Made by a program: the position numbers and the translations under genes. DNA of 64,000 nucleotides, taken from positions 370,001-434,000 of the forward strand of contig QVRM01007040.1 of NCBI GenBank assembly GCA_003439945.1. Reading direction: 5' to 3'. This DNA comes from Dermanyssus gallinae. Lineage: Eukaryota > Arthropoda > Arachnida > Mesostigmata > Dermanyssidae. Below the pieces are notes generated by a model. That model was given only the letters and a program-made list of their open reading frames with translations, made no database searches and was not told where the DNA came from. Positions 11,101 to 23,850 of this stretch are shown in pieces; the stretch's first letter is position 1; every line of letters begins with the position of its first letter.

Positions 11101-12440
11101 AAAATTGCCTTGTTAAGCAAATGTTGCGCAACTCTTAAAGGAAAATTCCACGCGTTTGTTTCGTGGCAGTTCTAATAACTGAAGCTGTTTGACTTCTCCA
11201 CGTGCCGAATTTATTAGAGCTATCCGGGCTCTACGATGACAAACACTCCTACATTGTTTGTCGTCCTTGTTTGAAGGGTTTTGATTGGCCTTGAACGTAT
11301 ATATAAATTTATTATATACAAATATAATATATATGAATATTGCCGACACGTAGCTGAAAGGCGAACGGCCACGAGTCAATGTTTGTTCTTTTGATATTGT
11401 GGTCGCTTTTCCACTCCTTTCGTTTTCATAGTTAATCCCTGCCACTTTTTGGAACCCTGTTCCCTGCCTAATATGATTTCGGTTCATGGGCGCGCACTTA
11501 TCGCTGTTTGTTTTTATGTTTTTGTTCTCTTTCTTGTTAAGCTCCTCTGTTCCGCTGACTTTCTTAACATTTACGCAAAAAAGCCCTTCAAGTAATTGTT
11601 GCCGGATTGATTGTCCCTCTTCCCACATGTGCATTTTTGAACGAAGCTTTGCAATTGCAAAAGTTGTATTCTAGTGTTTGATTATGACCGAGTTAATCGC
11701 CACTGGTTACGGCGAAGGCTCAAGGCGAACGCTCGTTTTAGGTACGCTTGTGGAGGAAACCAAGCAGTCATAACGAAACGCCTCGTGACAAACAAACATA
11801 GACACGGTACAGAGGGCCCTCAGTCACACCTCGCCGTGTCCTCATTATGCTCCCCCGTGCTCGGCTGTGACCCACGTGACTTGTGGAGCATGAACCAGGA
11901 TACCCTGAACCACACCATAGCAGGGCTGTGAGCAGAGGGTAGGAGGTATACAGAAGTGACTACTCCTCCAAATGTGTGGGCTTTCTGCTAGCCTGCGAGA
12001 CGTTAGGCGGCGAAGCAGCCAGCTCATTGACCGCCCACCGGGCATTATCCAAAATGTCGGGTCAACTTATTGCCTCGACCGAGAACAACTTCGAAAGAGA
12101 CGCTTTTTCACCGACGTACGTTTTATCGATATGGGGGAACGTCATTTCAAAAAGGGGAGCGCCGTAGCGACGCTGGGCACAATGATGACAAAGTGGTGCC
12201 ATCCCGGACAGATCATTTGTCGGGAGTCATCTTCACGGAGGATAGATGCGCACAAGAATCCAATCAAATCTCACCACACCTCAATTTGGCGACCTTCAGA
12301 CAACTACTAGATTCGTGCGTGGTGACCGTTTTAGGCCTACCACTGCTACTCCATATTTAAACGACATACGCCCAATGTAGACGACGCCTTCAACATTTCC
12401 TTCGGGTACTTCACAGAGATAAAATCACTAATGAGACGAG
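11101..12440. other. Unique-looking stretch with one unassigned 173-codon frame
   Basis: The minus frame 11634-11113 (starting MHMWEEGQSI) has balanced composition apart from an Ile/Tyr/Phe segment encoded by a TA-rich patch near 11300-11335. I recognise no domain or splice-site pattern around it, and its length is not outside chance for this much DNA. It is recorded as an unassigned ORF, not a gene. Confidence 0.3.
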
Positions 12441-12451
12441 TCACAAACAGT

Positions 12452-12476
12452 GATAGAGAGAGAGAGAGAGAGAGAG
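12452..12476. repeat. (GA)n array
   Basis: About 12 GA units without an adjoining TA array. Confidence 0.95.
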
Positions 12477-12479
12477 ATA

Positions 12480-13020
12480 GGAAACAGCGAGCAAGAGACC
12501 ACGCGTGAGAGAGAGAGAATTGAAGACGACACTTCAGATAAGTGTAGGCCATATTCCGGGTAAGTTTCCGCGGTTTATTCGAGTGTTTTTTTTGTGACGA
12601 CTACCTTTGGTGTGCCGGTCTACCCTTTCTGGCATAGAGGAAACATGGCCGACACAACAAACACCGTCAAGTTGCGGCTAGGTACTGTGTGCTTGGTGCA
12701 GATATGGCGTGCTTCACACCAACGGCACCCTATTGCCGTTGGTTGTTTGAAACACATTCATTGGCTGACTGTTCGGTGGCGCGGCCGCTGCTGACGCCTC
12801 TGCAGCTGCTGTGGCCGGACACGCAAGGACACCGCAACAGACAATCAACGCGAGCAACGAAAGCTACCATTATGATTATGATTATTATTTCAGAGCTAGA
12901 CAAAAACAACACAACACATTGGCCACCGCAAACTCCCCAACTGTATATGACTACTGTTAGCGATTGCTACTGGTACGACAACGGCCATTCTGTCGACAAT
13001 TGTTGCGGATATCGACGCAC
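12480..13020. other. Unassigned stretch
   Basis: No supported feature. Confidence 0.4.
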
Positions 13021-13021
13021 A

Positions 13022-13162
<141 letters not shown>

Positions 13163-13578
13163 GACTATAGCCTTACATCATGCCGAGGTGCTTCTGCGGT
13201 TGCTAACTCGCATGTTTACTGCACTAGAGATCGTAAACAAGAAAGCTAGAGGTAGGCATGCGTAGATACGTACTAGTGGGTTATGACGATAATCATCATC
13301 ATCGACAAACGACTGGTGTCCTTCCTGTTTGTTCGGACTCTTTGCCGACTGAGGCGCCGATTGAATTGCGTTTTGTCATTGAGAGTCACAACTTAGGACT
13401 TAGCCAGGTTTCGCTTAGACGTCGAATGATCGCGTGACAACTGATAGCAAGTGACGTATCGTTTACGACGCCAGCTTTGACGGCCACCGCCAGACCGACT
13501 GAGTCTTTCTGTCTGTCTGCATCCCTATGTATATCTGCCTCGATCTGATTGACAAAGCGCAATTTTTAGCCATTTTAC
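13163..13578. other. Unassigned spacer between two TA arrays
   Basis: Unique-looking with a short GTCT patch near 13508-13522. No supported gene. Confidence 0.4.
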
Positions 13579-13580
13579 CA

Positions 13581-13658
<78 letters not shown>
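13579..13658. repeat. (TA)n array, about 80 bases
   Basis: One ttat interruption near the left edge, otherwise pure. Confidence 0.97.
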
Positions 13659-13659
<1 letters not shown>

Positions 13660-13660
<1 letters not shown>

Positions 13661-14350
13661 ATAATTATCCTTTAATGACGGTTATCAACGCTTTACAGCC
13701 TGAATCGCATGGCAAATGGCAATGAGATTGAGTCTGGCTCTCCTGTGCGCGTGTGTGAGAGGGAGTCTGCTCCGCGTAGTGGTGACTCGATCTTTATGCC
13801 TGTTAAGCCAAGGCAGCAGGCCCAATCCGGCTGATATCGGCTGCACAAAGTGGACAACCATTAATCCCTCGGACCGGAAAGAGGTGGCAGTCACCTATCC
13901 ATGTTAAGACAACGCCTACAACTAGTCGTTGCAAAGGCCACCGAAAATGCGATAATCGTATGCCATATACTTGATAATGTTTGCCCTGCCTCCCATATTC
14001 CCGTATCATAGCTGTAGAGTAATAGCGAAAGCTTCCGCGAAGAAAGGGCGAAACCTATCCTTAGACAATAATATTAATAATAATAATAAGAATAATCAGC
14101 GTACAACATCGGACCCCATCAGCACAGATACTGTCATAAGTTCCTGTCGCAAGACGCATGTAGGAAATCATGGATGACAGACGCAGGACACACACGGTTT
14201 CCCCATGACAGATAATGATTTTGGCTGTCTGCAAGAAGAATGCAGCTTCAATTTTGGACGTCATGGCCTGGTTTGGTACCGTACGTACGATCATTATTGC
14301 GACGTTATCGTCATGGCAATATTGGTATACTAATAATATTAGTTAGCACA
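13660..14350. other. Unassigned stretch
   Basis: Contains an AAT patch at about 14066-14096. No supported feature. Confidence 0.4.
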
Positions 14351-14356
14351 GCAAAG

Positions 14357-14390
<34 letters not shown>

Positions 14391-14412
14391 CTTATATATA
14401 CATATATACTCT
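14357..14412. repeat. Compound (CT)n(TA)n array
   Basis: ctctctctctctct passes directly into tatatata, then a short cttatatatacatatatact tail. One of several arrays with this order. Confidence 0.95.
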
Positions 14413-16270
14413 CTCCCTCCGATCTTTCTTCTACATGTGTTGCGTCGAAAAATGTAATACATCAGTCGTCCGTCAAACCGACGTATCGTCCCCATGCAGC
14501 GAACATCAACTGTGAGAACAACAACAATGGATTGGTTGGCTGGTTGGTTCGTAGCAGTAGTTCACCTGGCTGGCGACCGGCTGCGGATGGCTGAATTGCA
14601 CCAAAATAGACAACGATATAATGCGTTAGCGTTGACGCCGACGCGCTTGTCGTCATGTGAGGCCAGTTAGCTGATGCTGATGCTTTTTTTGTCGCCACTG
14701 TGCCAATGTCTCCTCGCTGAGTGGTAAGCTTACCAGTTGCATTATTGTTCCCGTAGACGTATATGTTGTTGTTGTTGCTGTCGTCGCAGTCGTTGAGCTG
14801 GAGCTTGACGACCTGCCGCCACCCCCCCCCCCCCCCGCAGTCCCCCTGCCTCAATCCCCCGCTCGACATCCGTGAAAAAGGTCAGAATCGAGCAACGTTC
14901 GCGACAACTCGTCGCATCAACAGCATCAGCAGAATAAACATCAACAGTATGCGCAGCTAAGTTGCAGTGCATGCGGGCGACCGGGCGCATGGTAGGCGTT
15001 AGAACGAGACTTTATTAGGAGCGTTCAACGCAAACGTGGAGCATCCGTGAACGGACGAGAAGAGGAGAAGAAATAGGGGAAGCGAAGCGAACATACGAGG
15101 AACATCGATAGAGTGAGAATAGGCCGCAATCACAATAAAGGCAGTTACAGCAGCAGCATCAACAGCGCCGGCGGCGGCGGCGGCTGCCGTAGCGGGCAAT
15201 TCAAAACTTGACAGAGTTAATCGCGGCGGGCAATTTGAATCTGACTGCGTCGCGATGGGACGAACCCACCCCCGACAATGATGATGACATCGCGGTGATC
15301 ACTACTGTACGAAGGCAGTGAGTGCAGAAGGAAGACGAGAAGTGAAAATAGCAATAGTGCAGAGAGAAATAAAGAGAGAGGGACATTGAAGTGTATGAAG
15401 AGTATGAGTAGGCGGACAACGCGGGCTGTGGGTAGATTGACGACAGGAAACTGTGGGGCCGCTTAGAAGACGCGCTCACTATATGTAGGATGATGTGGTG
15501 GCATCGGCCACGGTGTCGTGGCCAATCCTCATACACATTTCGGCGTCATTCGTCGTCGTCGTTGTTTTTCAGCATTATCATCATCATCATCCTTGTGGTA
15601 ATAACTTGCCACTATTTCGGCAGTCTATCAGTCAGAGCTTAGCCACTACTTCGTTCGGCCGGTCGAAGATGCCGTGCCGACTGACGTTGTAACCGGCAAC
15701 TGGCGATAACTAGCAGATGCGCCGGTTGGCTGATGTGTTTTGGCTGAGTGAGTGGCACATTCGAATAGCGGCGCTGCGTAGAGAGGGCCGCCCGTCTCCG
15801 GATGGCGTCGCTATGCCGCCCGCAGACCACCCCCGGTGGCCAAACTGTCCACTGATTGATTCCCCAGCTCGACGAGGGACGAAACATTGACTGAGTCGGC
15901 AGTTGCTGTTGTTGTTGTCGAACACAGTCAGAGCTAGCTGCTAATGCGCACTCTCTTTGAATGGCACAAGCTTGTGGGGGGGGGGGAAGCTTATCAATCA
16001 CACAGGCATTCATCCCGTCGACACTCGAGTTTCGAATTGTATTTTGACAACAGAAATAACACAAACAACAATAACAACGGACGATAGAAGTAACGGTAGG
16101 CCTAGCGGTAACACCTTTCGGTACGGTTTCTGCGAAAGAAGCTCGAACAACAGCAACATAACGGTATAATAGTGCATTTTCGTTCGACAGCATCAACAAC
16201 AACAACAAAATTAGACTAACAAAGTATACACTAATAAAGTTATCGTCGTAAATGCATGCAAACAAAAGCT
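14413..16270. other. Unassigned stretch with a C15 run
   Basis: Holds a 15-C run at 14822-14836, a TTG patch near 14764-14780, a GGC patch near 15169-15184 and ATC patches near 15570-15590. The long minus frame 16265-15639 shows no recognisable domain. Confidence 0.4.
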
Positions 16271-16273
16271 CAA

Positions 16274-16465
16274 TACCGAGCAGGATGGCTTAGTGGCAAA
16301 GCCTTTGCCTTGCATTCGGGAGAGGCGTGGGCTGGGGGACGACCCAGGCCGGCCACTCTTAAATTGATTTGCATGGTTTCCAATTTAGACTAGGTAAATG
16401 CCGGAGTGGATTAAAAATCAGCCATGACACGAAAAAACCGTACACGGGCATTAGCATAAAGGAAA
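16274..16465 (+). mobile_element. tRNA-like SINE, third type (C)
   Basis: Begins taccgagcaggatggcttag; gatggcttagtggc fits a polymerase III A box. The B-box position (gggggacgacccaggcc) is degenerate. The body gcatggtttccaatttagac followed by taggtaaatgccggagtgg resembles the internal region of a widespread arthropod SINE type with catggttt and aaatgccgg motifs (recollection, not a search). Single copy here, ends uncertain. Confidence 0.45.
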
Positions 16466-16469
16466 AACT

Positions 16470-17290
16470 AAAAAAAATCATATCTACAAACACAAATGAT
16501 GACACCAACCTTAAAGCACAAGCATCATAAGAGCACATGAAACAAAAACAAAAAACACAAGCATCATAAGAGCAAGCAGAGAGCAAAATGATCTCGGCAA
16601 CAGGCAGCTGAAGACGCCAACCAGAGCGACCAACCACTTGCTTGATTCGCACTCTCCGTCAATGTCCATACTCTACATGTGGACTCTCACTCTCTCAAAA
16701 CGTCTCTTAATCATAGCAGTAGTGTTCGTTTAGCAGTTTAGTTCGCTTGCTCTGCTGCACTGGCCACTGTCCCGTGGTTCGTCCATGGGTTGGTTGACGT
16801 GAACTACATCCAAAATGTATACCGCTAATGGCGGTGGTCGTGGCCGACGAGCAGCGCACTGAAACGGAAACCACGTTCGGGCACCACGTTTGGCAGGCAT
16901 GGACAGGCTCGCTTGGCTACGGTCGCCATCCGACGACCTCACACGTCATTTCCAATTCTGCTGGCGTCAAATCGCCCAAGGTCAGTCTCCCGTTTGCTCG
17001 TTCTCACTCGGGATGGGGGTTCTTCTGCGTCCGGAGAGAATCACCGTCGAAGTCTCTCTCTCTCTCTCTCTTTCGCGACTCTGTGCTGGATCAGAAGCAA
17101 TCACCGATCCATTAGGCGTCTGACCTACGACATTATCCTGGCTGAGGGTTGTCAAACCGATACTATAGCAGAGTGATGACCTATAACAGAACTCGCCTGC
17201 ACATTATTCGAATATATATATATATTCATCTATTGCTATATATAATGGATGAGAAACATTCTTGACAACTACAACGATGCAATACATCTA
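16470..17290. other. Unassigned stretch
   Basis: Has a local direct repeat (cacaagcatcataagagca near 16518-16536 and again near 16556-16574), a CT run near 17055-17072 and small TA patches near 17212-17225. No supported gene. Confidence 0.4.
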
Positions 17291-17300
17291 AAAAAACGTC

Positions 17301-17425
17301 TCTTTTTCGGGCTGACTCTTAGCCAACATTTAAAGTCGACGAAATTGCTTTCGCATTGCTTCGTATGACGGACCACAAAAATATAACTGTGCAATGGCTG
17401 CGCGGGGATCGAACACCACTCGGTC
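17301..17425 (-). mobile_element. SINE family A (copy A4), 5' truncated, minus strand
   Basis: Read on the minus strand it has B box gtgttcgatccccgcgc, then ccattgcaca, tacgaagcaatgcgaaagc, tttaaatgttggctaagagt and the terminal cagcccgaaaaagaga. The A-box end is missing or unrecognisable. It lies about 470 bases from A5 in the same orientation. Confidence 0.75.
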
Positions 17426-17429
17426 ATTC

Positions 17430-17895
17430 ATCAATCATATTGGGCCAACTGATTGATTGAGTGCCTAAATGATTGACGGAGGTCTGAGTCGCCGTTTCGC
17501 AATGCGGCGGCGGCGGCAGTACGCTTCTGATGGAGGCGACTATAACCGAGGTAAGTAACCGACCCAGCAGCCGGTTCAATGGACCTTCCTTCCCCCTCTT
17601 CCATGTTATCTTGATTTCCACAGCTTCTCATCTCCACAGCTTCTCATCTTCACAGCTTCTCGCACGAAGTTTGTCCTAATTGCTCCTTCCCGTGAGGCGG
17701 CACTTCGCTGGCCGAACGGACCATCGCTACCGTTGGGAAAGCGCTCGTTAACAGGCAGTCGACGTCAAAATTCGGTCGGTTGTTTTTGTTGTTGTTGTCG
17801 TGGCTGGTATTGCTTTCATAGTGACGCTAGTGATGATAATAACGGTGGTCTAATCTAATGGAAAAGTGACACCGAAAACTCACGACAACTACTAC
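17430..17895. other. Unassigned spacer
   Basis: Includes a short near-direct repeat cacagcttctcatct (about 17622-17652). No supported feature. Confidence 0.4.
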
Positions 17896-17898
17896 TAG

Positions 17899-18085
17899 TA
17901 AAGTTTTCGGGCTGACCCTCAGCCAAGATTTAACAGCGTTCACGGAATGTTTTTCACATTGCTTCATAGACGGACCCCTATAAATACAAATCGGTGCCAC
18001 GGTGGGGCTCGAACCCGCGCACCTACCTATGTGTGTCCTCCGGTTGCGAGGTGGAGACTTAATCCACTACGCCACCGGGCTCGAC
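17899..18085 (-). mobile_element. SINE family A (copy A5), complete, minus strand
   Basis: The minus strand starts gtcgagcccggtggcgtagt (A box), has gtgcgcgggttcgagcccca (B box), then ccgtgg, cttcatag-type and ggctgagggtcagcccgaaa blocks, ending aactttac. Together with A2, A3 and A6 it defines a family of about 180-190 bases. The boxes are close to consensus, making this one of the less decayed copies. Confidence 0.88.
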
Positions 18086-18139
18086 ACTACTACTACTATT
18101 ACTACGCACTACAAAGCTGTAATGAACGCGGCACCGGCT

Positions 18140-18385
18140 AGCGGAGTTGTTGCTTCTCTTGTTGTTGCTACTGTTGTAATTGTTGGTGTTGTTGTTACTG
18201 CTGTTGTTGTTGTTGCGGTCGCTACTGTTGCAGTTGTTGCTTCTAGTGTTGATAGTTGTTGGTATTATTTTTGCTACTACTGTTGTTGTTGTTGTTGTTG
18301 CTGTTGTTGTTATTGTTGCGGTTGCTACTGTTGTTGTTGTTGTTGCTGTTATTGTTATTGATGCTGTTGCTGTTGGTGCGGCTGC
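18140..18385 (-). repeat. TTG/TGC imperfect trinucleotide array
   Basis: About 245 bases of GTT, GCT and ACT triplets. It lies 55 bases beyond the SINE A5 head. Confidence 0.9.
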
Positions 18386-19428
18386 TTCAGCAGGCAACTC
18401 CACGCCAGACGCTGGCGTTGACAAATGTTAGACAATTTGGGGCAACCAACCACGCACTCATTTTTGCCTTATGACTGCTACTGGTGTAGTGTGCAACAAC
18501 TAGTGAGGTGGTTGGTGTTGCAAGCCGAATGCCACTGCCGTAGCACCAGACAGAGATCGCAATAGGCCTACAGGAAACCTACAATTCTTACTACGTCCCT
18601 ATATCCCTCTGCCTCTCTCTCCCAGTCGCACACACACACACAGGCACACAGATACAAGGTCGCATGCATTGCCACTATGGCACGTTGTTACTGGACATGC
18701 AGTTGTCCATTAATATTACGTACGTATTCGAGCGTACACAGGCACCGCGACGCGAATCGAGTGTATAACTACTAATACATCAAGGATTCAATAGTGATTT
18801 GCCATTACCACCACCACCACTACCATCATCATCATTGGCATCATACCCAGAACAAGGAAAACAGAATGCAATTAGTACCATACAGCTACATACTCTTCCT
18901 ACATGGAGGGGCAACAAAAGGGGCGAACAACACTCACAGAGCAACGATAACCCAGTAAGTAGCCTAGCTAAACTTTTTAAGAAGAAGCAAAGGTTAAAAA
19001 GTAGGCAGCATCGGCCGAACAAGTCAAAACAAATGAATACGATACGTACACATACGAATGAGACGAAACAGAGCGAAACGAGGGGCAACAATACAAAGAT
19101 GTAGGAAAAAATGTCGTGAAAAAGGACGAAAAGAAGCAGAATAAGAATAGAAATAAGAAGACTTAAACGATGTAGAAAACAACAGATACAGCAACAACAA
19201 CAATATGTCGATGTAAGTAAAACGCGCCTTTGTCTCTTTATACGGAACGAATTTTGTCGCATACGAGTATGCTGGTGGTGGTCGCACATTAAGTCGAGCC
19301 GACCACCATTACCGATCACCATAGCCGCACGTGCAAAGTGCACGTATTTATTTGTACGACTTTTCCTAGTGCTGCTGTTGCTGCTTTTTTTCTTGCTAGG
19401 ACGAGTTTTAGCGGTAATAGGACGGACA
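18386..19428. other. Unassigned stretch, partly purine-rich
   Basis: Contains CAC and ATC patches near 18808-18836 and an A/G-rich part near 18970-19200. The 222-codon minus frame 19448-18780 is rich in Cys, Leu and Phe from composition and has no recognised domain. Confidence 0.4.
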
Positions 19429-19512
19429 CGTTGTACTGGTATGAACACACGCTGTACTGGTATTCAGACGCGTTGTACTGGTATTAAAACGCGCTGTGCC
19501 GGCATTAATGCA
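19429..19512. repeat. 21-bp minisatellite, four units
   Basis: Units begin at 19429, 19450, 19471 and 19492 with consensus cgytgtactggtattmanacg. The fourth has tgtgccggcatt for tgtactggtatt. Exact 21-base spacing with point differences indicates a real tandem duplication. Confidence 0.9.
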
Positions 19513-21000
19513 CGCAAGCAGTGATAGCCATCATTACGATGGCTCCAAGGACAACGGGTTGGAGCGAACGAGCGTTAATTGAGCGGCAACACGAATATGG
19601 GGACAGGCTGAGACAGAAATACGGTGTGTTGTTTACTTGGTTGGGTGCGTGCGTGCGTGACTCAAGTAAGCGACGTTAAGACGCGACGATCAAAATGGCC
19701 AACCACCAAAACAGTGCCGAAAGGGTTAGCATAACTGTGACCCGCCTCGCAGCTTTGGGGGGAAGAGGAAGGGAATCTGTCTGCAGGCGTAGCAGTCCCT
19801 CGGTACTCGCCGGCGTCGAAGTTCTATAGCGGTAGTAGTAAAAGTAGTGTACGTTGTCGTTTGTAAACAGTAGAAAAAACACGGCGTTATTGTACGGCAA
19901 GTGAAAGGGGTGAACGATACGCTTGAAGGATTGGCAAAACCTCCTGTGAGGTTAACATGCGTTACAATACGCCAACCTGCGTATATATATATATTCATGC
20001 ATGCCGCTCATAGATGAGCAATGGAACGTTTCTACGACGCCGACAGTTGAGCTTCGTGTATCTATCTGCTTGCGTGCAGCACGATGCAGACGATCTTACC
20101 AGCGCTATGCTTGCCTCTTGATTCTCCCTTGATTTCCTCTACATGCTCCTCCAGCTTCTTAAGGAACTTGTTCCCGCCTGTTCCGCCTCTGGGTGAAGTG
20201 GCACAAGGTCGTGATAATGACTCTTTTTTGGGAGGGATGCGTCTTTGACGCGGGCCGGTGAAAGGCCAGGCAGGCAACCAGCCAGGGGCCCCCTGTGATG
20301 GTGTTCATCGAGGCGATACGGAACAACGCTGAGGAGCCTCTTTCTTGCCTTGATGAGTAAGACCCACAAACGAACTTCTATTCTTCTCCGTCTCATTTTT
20401 TGCTCTTTGTCTCATTTTTGGTCTTTCCTCTCAGTTTCTCTGTCGCCGTTCTCGAGTCGAATCGCTATTCATGGTGGTGGCGAGCGACGTGGCCCGTCAT
20501 ACCCCAATGCGTCGCCAACCTTGGACGTTTTGACTTCGACTGGCACTTCTTGCGATGAGCAGACGTTATGACACGTCGTGTACGTCGTTTTACGTGGCTT
20601 TTGCCCGCGTGGAACAACGTGGCGGTCTATGTCGTGCGACACAAAACTTGCGCGAAACAAAGCTGAACAAACATGAATTCCGAAGTGTCTTGCTTGGGCC
20701 GCACTGAGTCATGCAGAGGAACATTTGTTAGTGTGTGAAGCCAGTTTTTTCTTCGAGAGATGGCGATCGTCATTTGTCGTCTTAGTAGAGCGAAGTCTTT
20801 GTGGTGATGTCAGTAATAATAGTGATAATATTGCTTCTAGCGATAGATAACTCGGCTAGCACGCAGAAGTCTTCTATGAACGAAATAGACTCGATTACAG
20901 GGTATGCACCTAATAGCTGTTACACATGCGCGCAATGGAGGCTAGCTGAGCGAGGTTTTGCCGAACTGGCGAGGCCATACCATTATGTGGACACGCGCCC
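19513..21000. other. Unassigned stretch
   Basis: The minus-strand frames near 20062-20396 have fairly protein-like composition (for example KFLKKLEEHVEEIKGES) but no family I can name. No other signal. Confidence 0.35.
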
Positions 21001-21007
21001 ATCACAC

Positions 21008-21031
21008 GTATATATATATATATATATATAA
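21008..21031. repeat. (TA)n array
   Basis: About 11 units. Confidence 0.93.
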
Positions 21032-21339
21032 GCTACCAACCAAGCACCTCAACAGCAGATACGCCAGGTTTTGATAGTGGTAGCGCTAGGTTTTGGTAGT
21101 GTCAGGCCGGGAATAACGACTGACGTAGCAGTTTTCGGGTTGAGGGCATAATACTCTCAACACGGATTTTTTAGCAGCAGTCTAACTTTTCAAAAGATGA
21201 CTACTATTATGGCCCCTGTGCACTTTATTTACACTCTCCGAATCCACAGAGCCAAGATCAATTTACCGGCATAGCGGCACTTTATGCTTTTGTTGGTGTT
21301 ATCCTTAGTATTATTTCTTTCACGTTACACTGGTCTGTT

Positions 21340-21463
21340 GTCGTTGTTGTTGTTGTTGTTGTCATCGTCATCTTCGTCATTCATGTTTATAATCTTTCGT
21401 TTGTTGTGTGGCCGGCGATACGCTTACATCGTTATTTGAACTATTACTGTTGTTGTTGTTGTT

Positions 21464-21495
<32 letters not shown>

Positions 21496-21660
21496 AGCAG
21501 GAGTAATATCGGCAACAGCGACAAACATCTTTGCGGTCATCGTCGTCCGTTCGTCGTTTCTTTTCCTGCGGAGAGCTGTTAGAGTAATGTTTACTACTAC
21601 TACTACTACCACTATTACTACTACGACCAGTGCTACTACTACTATTACAACGGCCACAAC
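21340..21660. repeat. TTG block plus TAC-type block
   Basis: TTG runs at about 21340-21362 and 21446-21496; TAC/CTA units with interruptions at about 21590-21650. Confidence 0.88.
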
Positions 21661-21886
21661 GGTTGTGTGCCCGGCATGCATGTGGTTGGCCGTACAACAC
21701 TCGTGTGATGACATGAGCGTATGTCTGTCTATCTGTGTGTTATCGTCGGTCGCGGTTGCCGACATTCGATAACATCGCAGTGAATCGACGACCGTCACAC
21801 GAGACACCGGACAGACGAATCGAACGCACGAACGCAAACGTTCTGTACGGGCTGGCTGCTGGCTTCTGCCAACCACACCACAACGA

Positions 21887-21935
21887 CCCCACAACAACCC
21901 CACTACACCCCCACAACAACCCCACTACACCCCCA
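21887..21935. repeat. Short 21-22-bp tandem repeat, C-rich
   Basis: caaccccactacaccc occurs twice in succession, with a partial preceding unit (cgaccccacaacaaccccac). Confidence 0.8.
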
Positions 21936-22217
21936 TCCTCCCCTCGGGCCATGACGCCGCGACGCACGAGAATCCATCAGGCTGTGGTAAAAGCCAAGCA
22001 AAGCCCGCAACGAACCAAGTAAGAAGAACAACTCAGCTTTAGATTCATCTCTACCCTCAGTCACTCACTCACTAACTCACTCTGTTCCTTGGTAAATCGC
22101 TCAATCTCTCTCTGGCTCGCTTGCTCATCCCGCTGTCGATTCCTTCTCTCCACCTCTCCCACTGCTTCAACGGCTGCGACACATGAATGTCTAAGTTGCG
22201 ATTTGATCGTTGTAGCA

Positions 22218-22263
22218 ATATTTGTTGTTGCTGCTGCTGCTGCTGTTGTTGTTGTACTTGTTG

Positions 22264-22343
<80 letters not shown>

Positions 22344-22395
22344 TGTTGTGGTTGTTTTATGTTGTTGTTGTTATTGTCGTCGCTGTTGTTGGTTG
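22218..22395 (-). repeat. (TTG)n(TTA)n compound array
   Basis: TTG/CTG units at 22218-22266 change to about 25 nearly uninterrupted TTA units (about 22267-22343) and then back to TTG. The longest pure TTA run in the window. Confidence 0.95.
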
Positions 22396-22840
22396 ATCTA
22401 GCAGACATGTTGCTTTGGCGTCGCCAATTGGCGTTGGCTTTGCGCCGTCCCCTTCTCCATCAACGCACGAAACGTTGTGGGGCAGACATCGTTTCAGCCG
22501 TGCAAATAGTCCGTGTTGGTGACCTTTTTTCTGTAAGTGATGACTATAGTGTAGAAGATGATGGTCGAGGTGGTGGTGGTAGAGGTGCGCGCGCAGGCAC
22601 CGCAGTAAGCAGTTCGTGTCGTCGCAGCCGGTACCAGCAAACATATACAGCTTGTCCAGAAAATTTGATCTGAGACCTGTTTTGTTTCACTTAGGCCACT
22701 AGGTATATATTGGTAGTAGTAGTAGTAGTAATAGTACTAGGATTAGTAGCAATGACCTCCTGCGCGAAGTTCGAAACAGACTGAGGCAAACGGCTTTGAT
22801 CATGACTACCGTATCGATCCGCCACACCCTTATGTATTGT
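22396..22840. other. Unassigned stretch
   Basis: A TAG patch lies near 22712-22735. No supported gene. Confidence 0.4.
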
Positions 22841-22841
22841 A

Positions 22842-22939
22842 TCGTGTTGTTGATGCTGTTGCAGCCAGTATTGCTAATGCTGCTATTGTTTTTAGGCATG
22901 TTGCTGTCAAAGTTATTCATGTCGTTGTTGCAGCTTTGT

Positions 22940-22971
<32 letters not shown>

Positions 22972-23055
22972 CTGCTGCTTTGTTGTTTTTGTGATTGATG
23001 TTGTTATCACTGTTACGGGCATCGTTGTTGTTGTGTTGCTGCTGTTGTTGTTATT
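22842..23055 (-). repeat. TTG-rich block
   Basis: GTT and GCT units, purest near 22936-22962. Confidence 0.88.
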
Positions 23056-23655
23056 TTTATCGGTGGCATAAGCGTTACGGGGGGGAGCGTTAGTGTTACG
23101 GGATAATAATTATGATGATGATGACTATTATTATTGTTAGTTGTGGTAGTTCTATTTAATGCCTTCTATCTAATGTAGTTAGTTTGTCGTTCGTTCGAAA
23201 GCGTTTAGCGTGACGCGACAACGTACCCGTCACCAGGCGACGTCGAAATGTCGCTGTGCATTTGTTTGCAGCCTTCTATCTCTGGCGGCGGTCATTCAGC
23301 GCTGTTGCCGCGCGTCGTCCGGGCTCCGTCTTAGCTTGGACGTGCATACATACGCCCGGCCGGACGCCTGCCGTCTGCTCGCCCGGCCGCAGCACACATG
23401 CATAAACATGAGAAATGTGAATTGATTTCCTAATTTCTGAGGAATTTCCTCGCTGCTCGGTCGCCTCGCGATAGGAGCCTCGGCACGCAGCACAGCTCGT
23501 GACCGCCTACGTTGCTGGTGCTGCTGTTGCTGATGCTGCTGCTTCGTCTCCTTCGCTTCGACGATGATTTGAAGGCCGTCAGCCGAGGTACGCTTTGCGT
23601 GGCCATCGGAGCTTTCAGCCATCCATCTTTTTCGATTAGCTAGATGCTAGCCCAC
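23056..23655. other. Unassigned stretch
   Basis: No supported feature. Confidence 0.4.
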
Positions 23656-23657
23656 CA

Positions 23658-23850
23658 CCACCAACAATGACACAACAACCAAAACAACAACAACGACAAC
23701 AACAACAACCAATACGGTAGCATCAACAACAATAGCAACAACAACCACGACCCTAGCATCAACAACAATAGCAACAACGACAACAGCAGTTACGACGAGA
23801 ATAACAACAGTAACAACAGTAACCGCCGCAGCAGAATTAGCAACTATCCG
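23658..23850 (+). repeat. CAA-rich block
   Basis: CAA units with a repeated piece, agcatcaacaacaatagcaa (near 23720 and 23755), suggesting local duplication. Confidence 0.9.

Noticed and set aside
18780..19448. 222-codon minus-strand frame rich in Cys, Leu and Phe
   Set aside because: Hydrophobic runs follow purine-rich plus-strand composition; no ordered membrane-protein motif or family signature.
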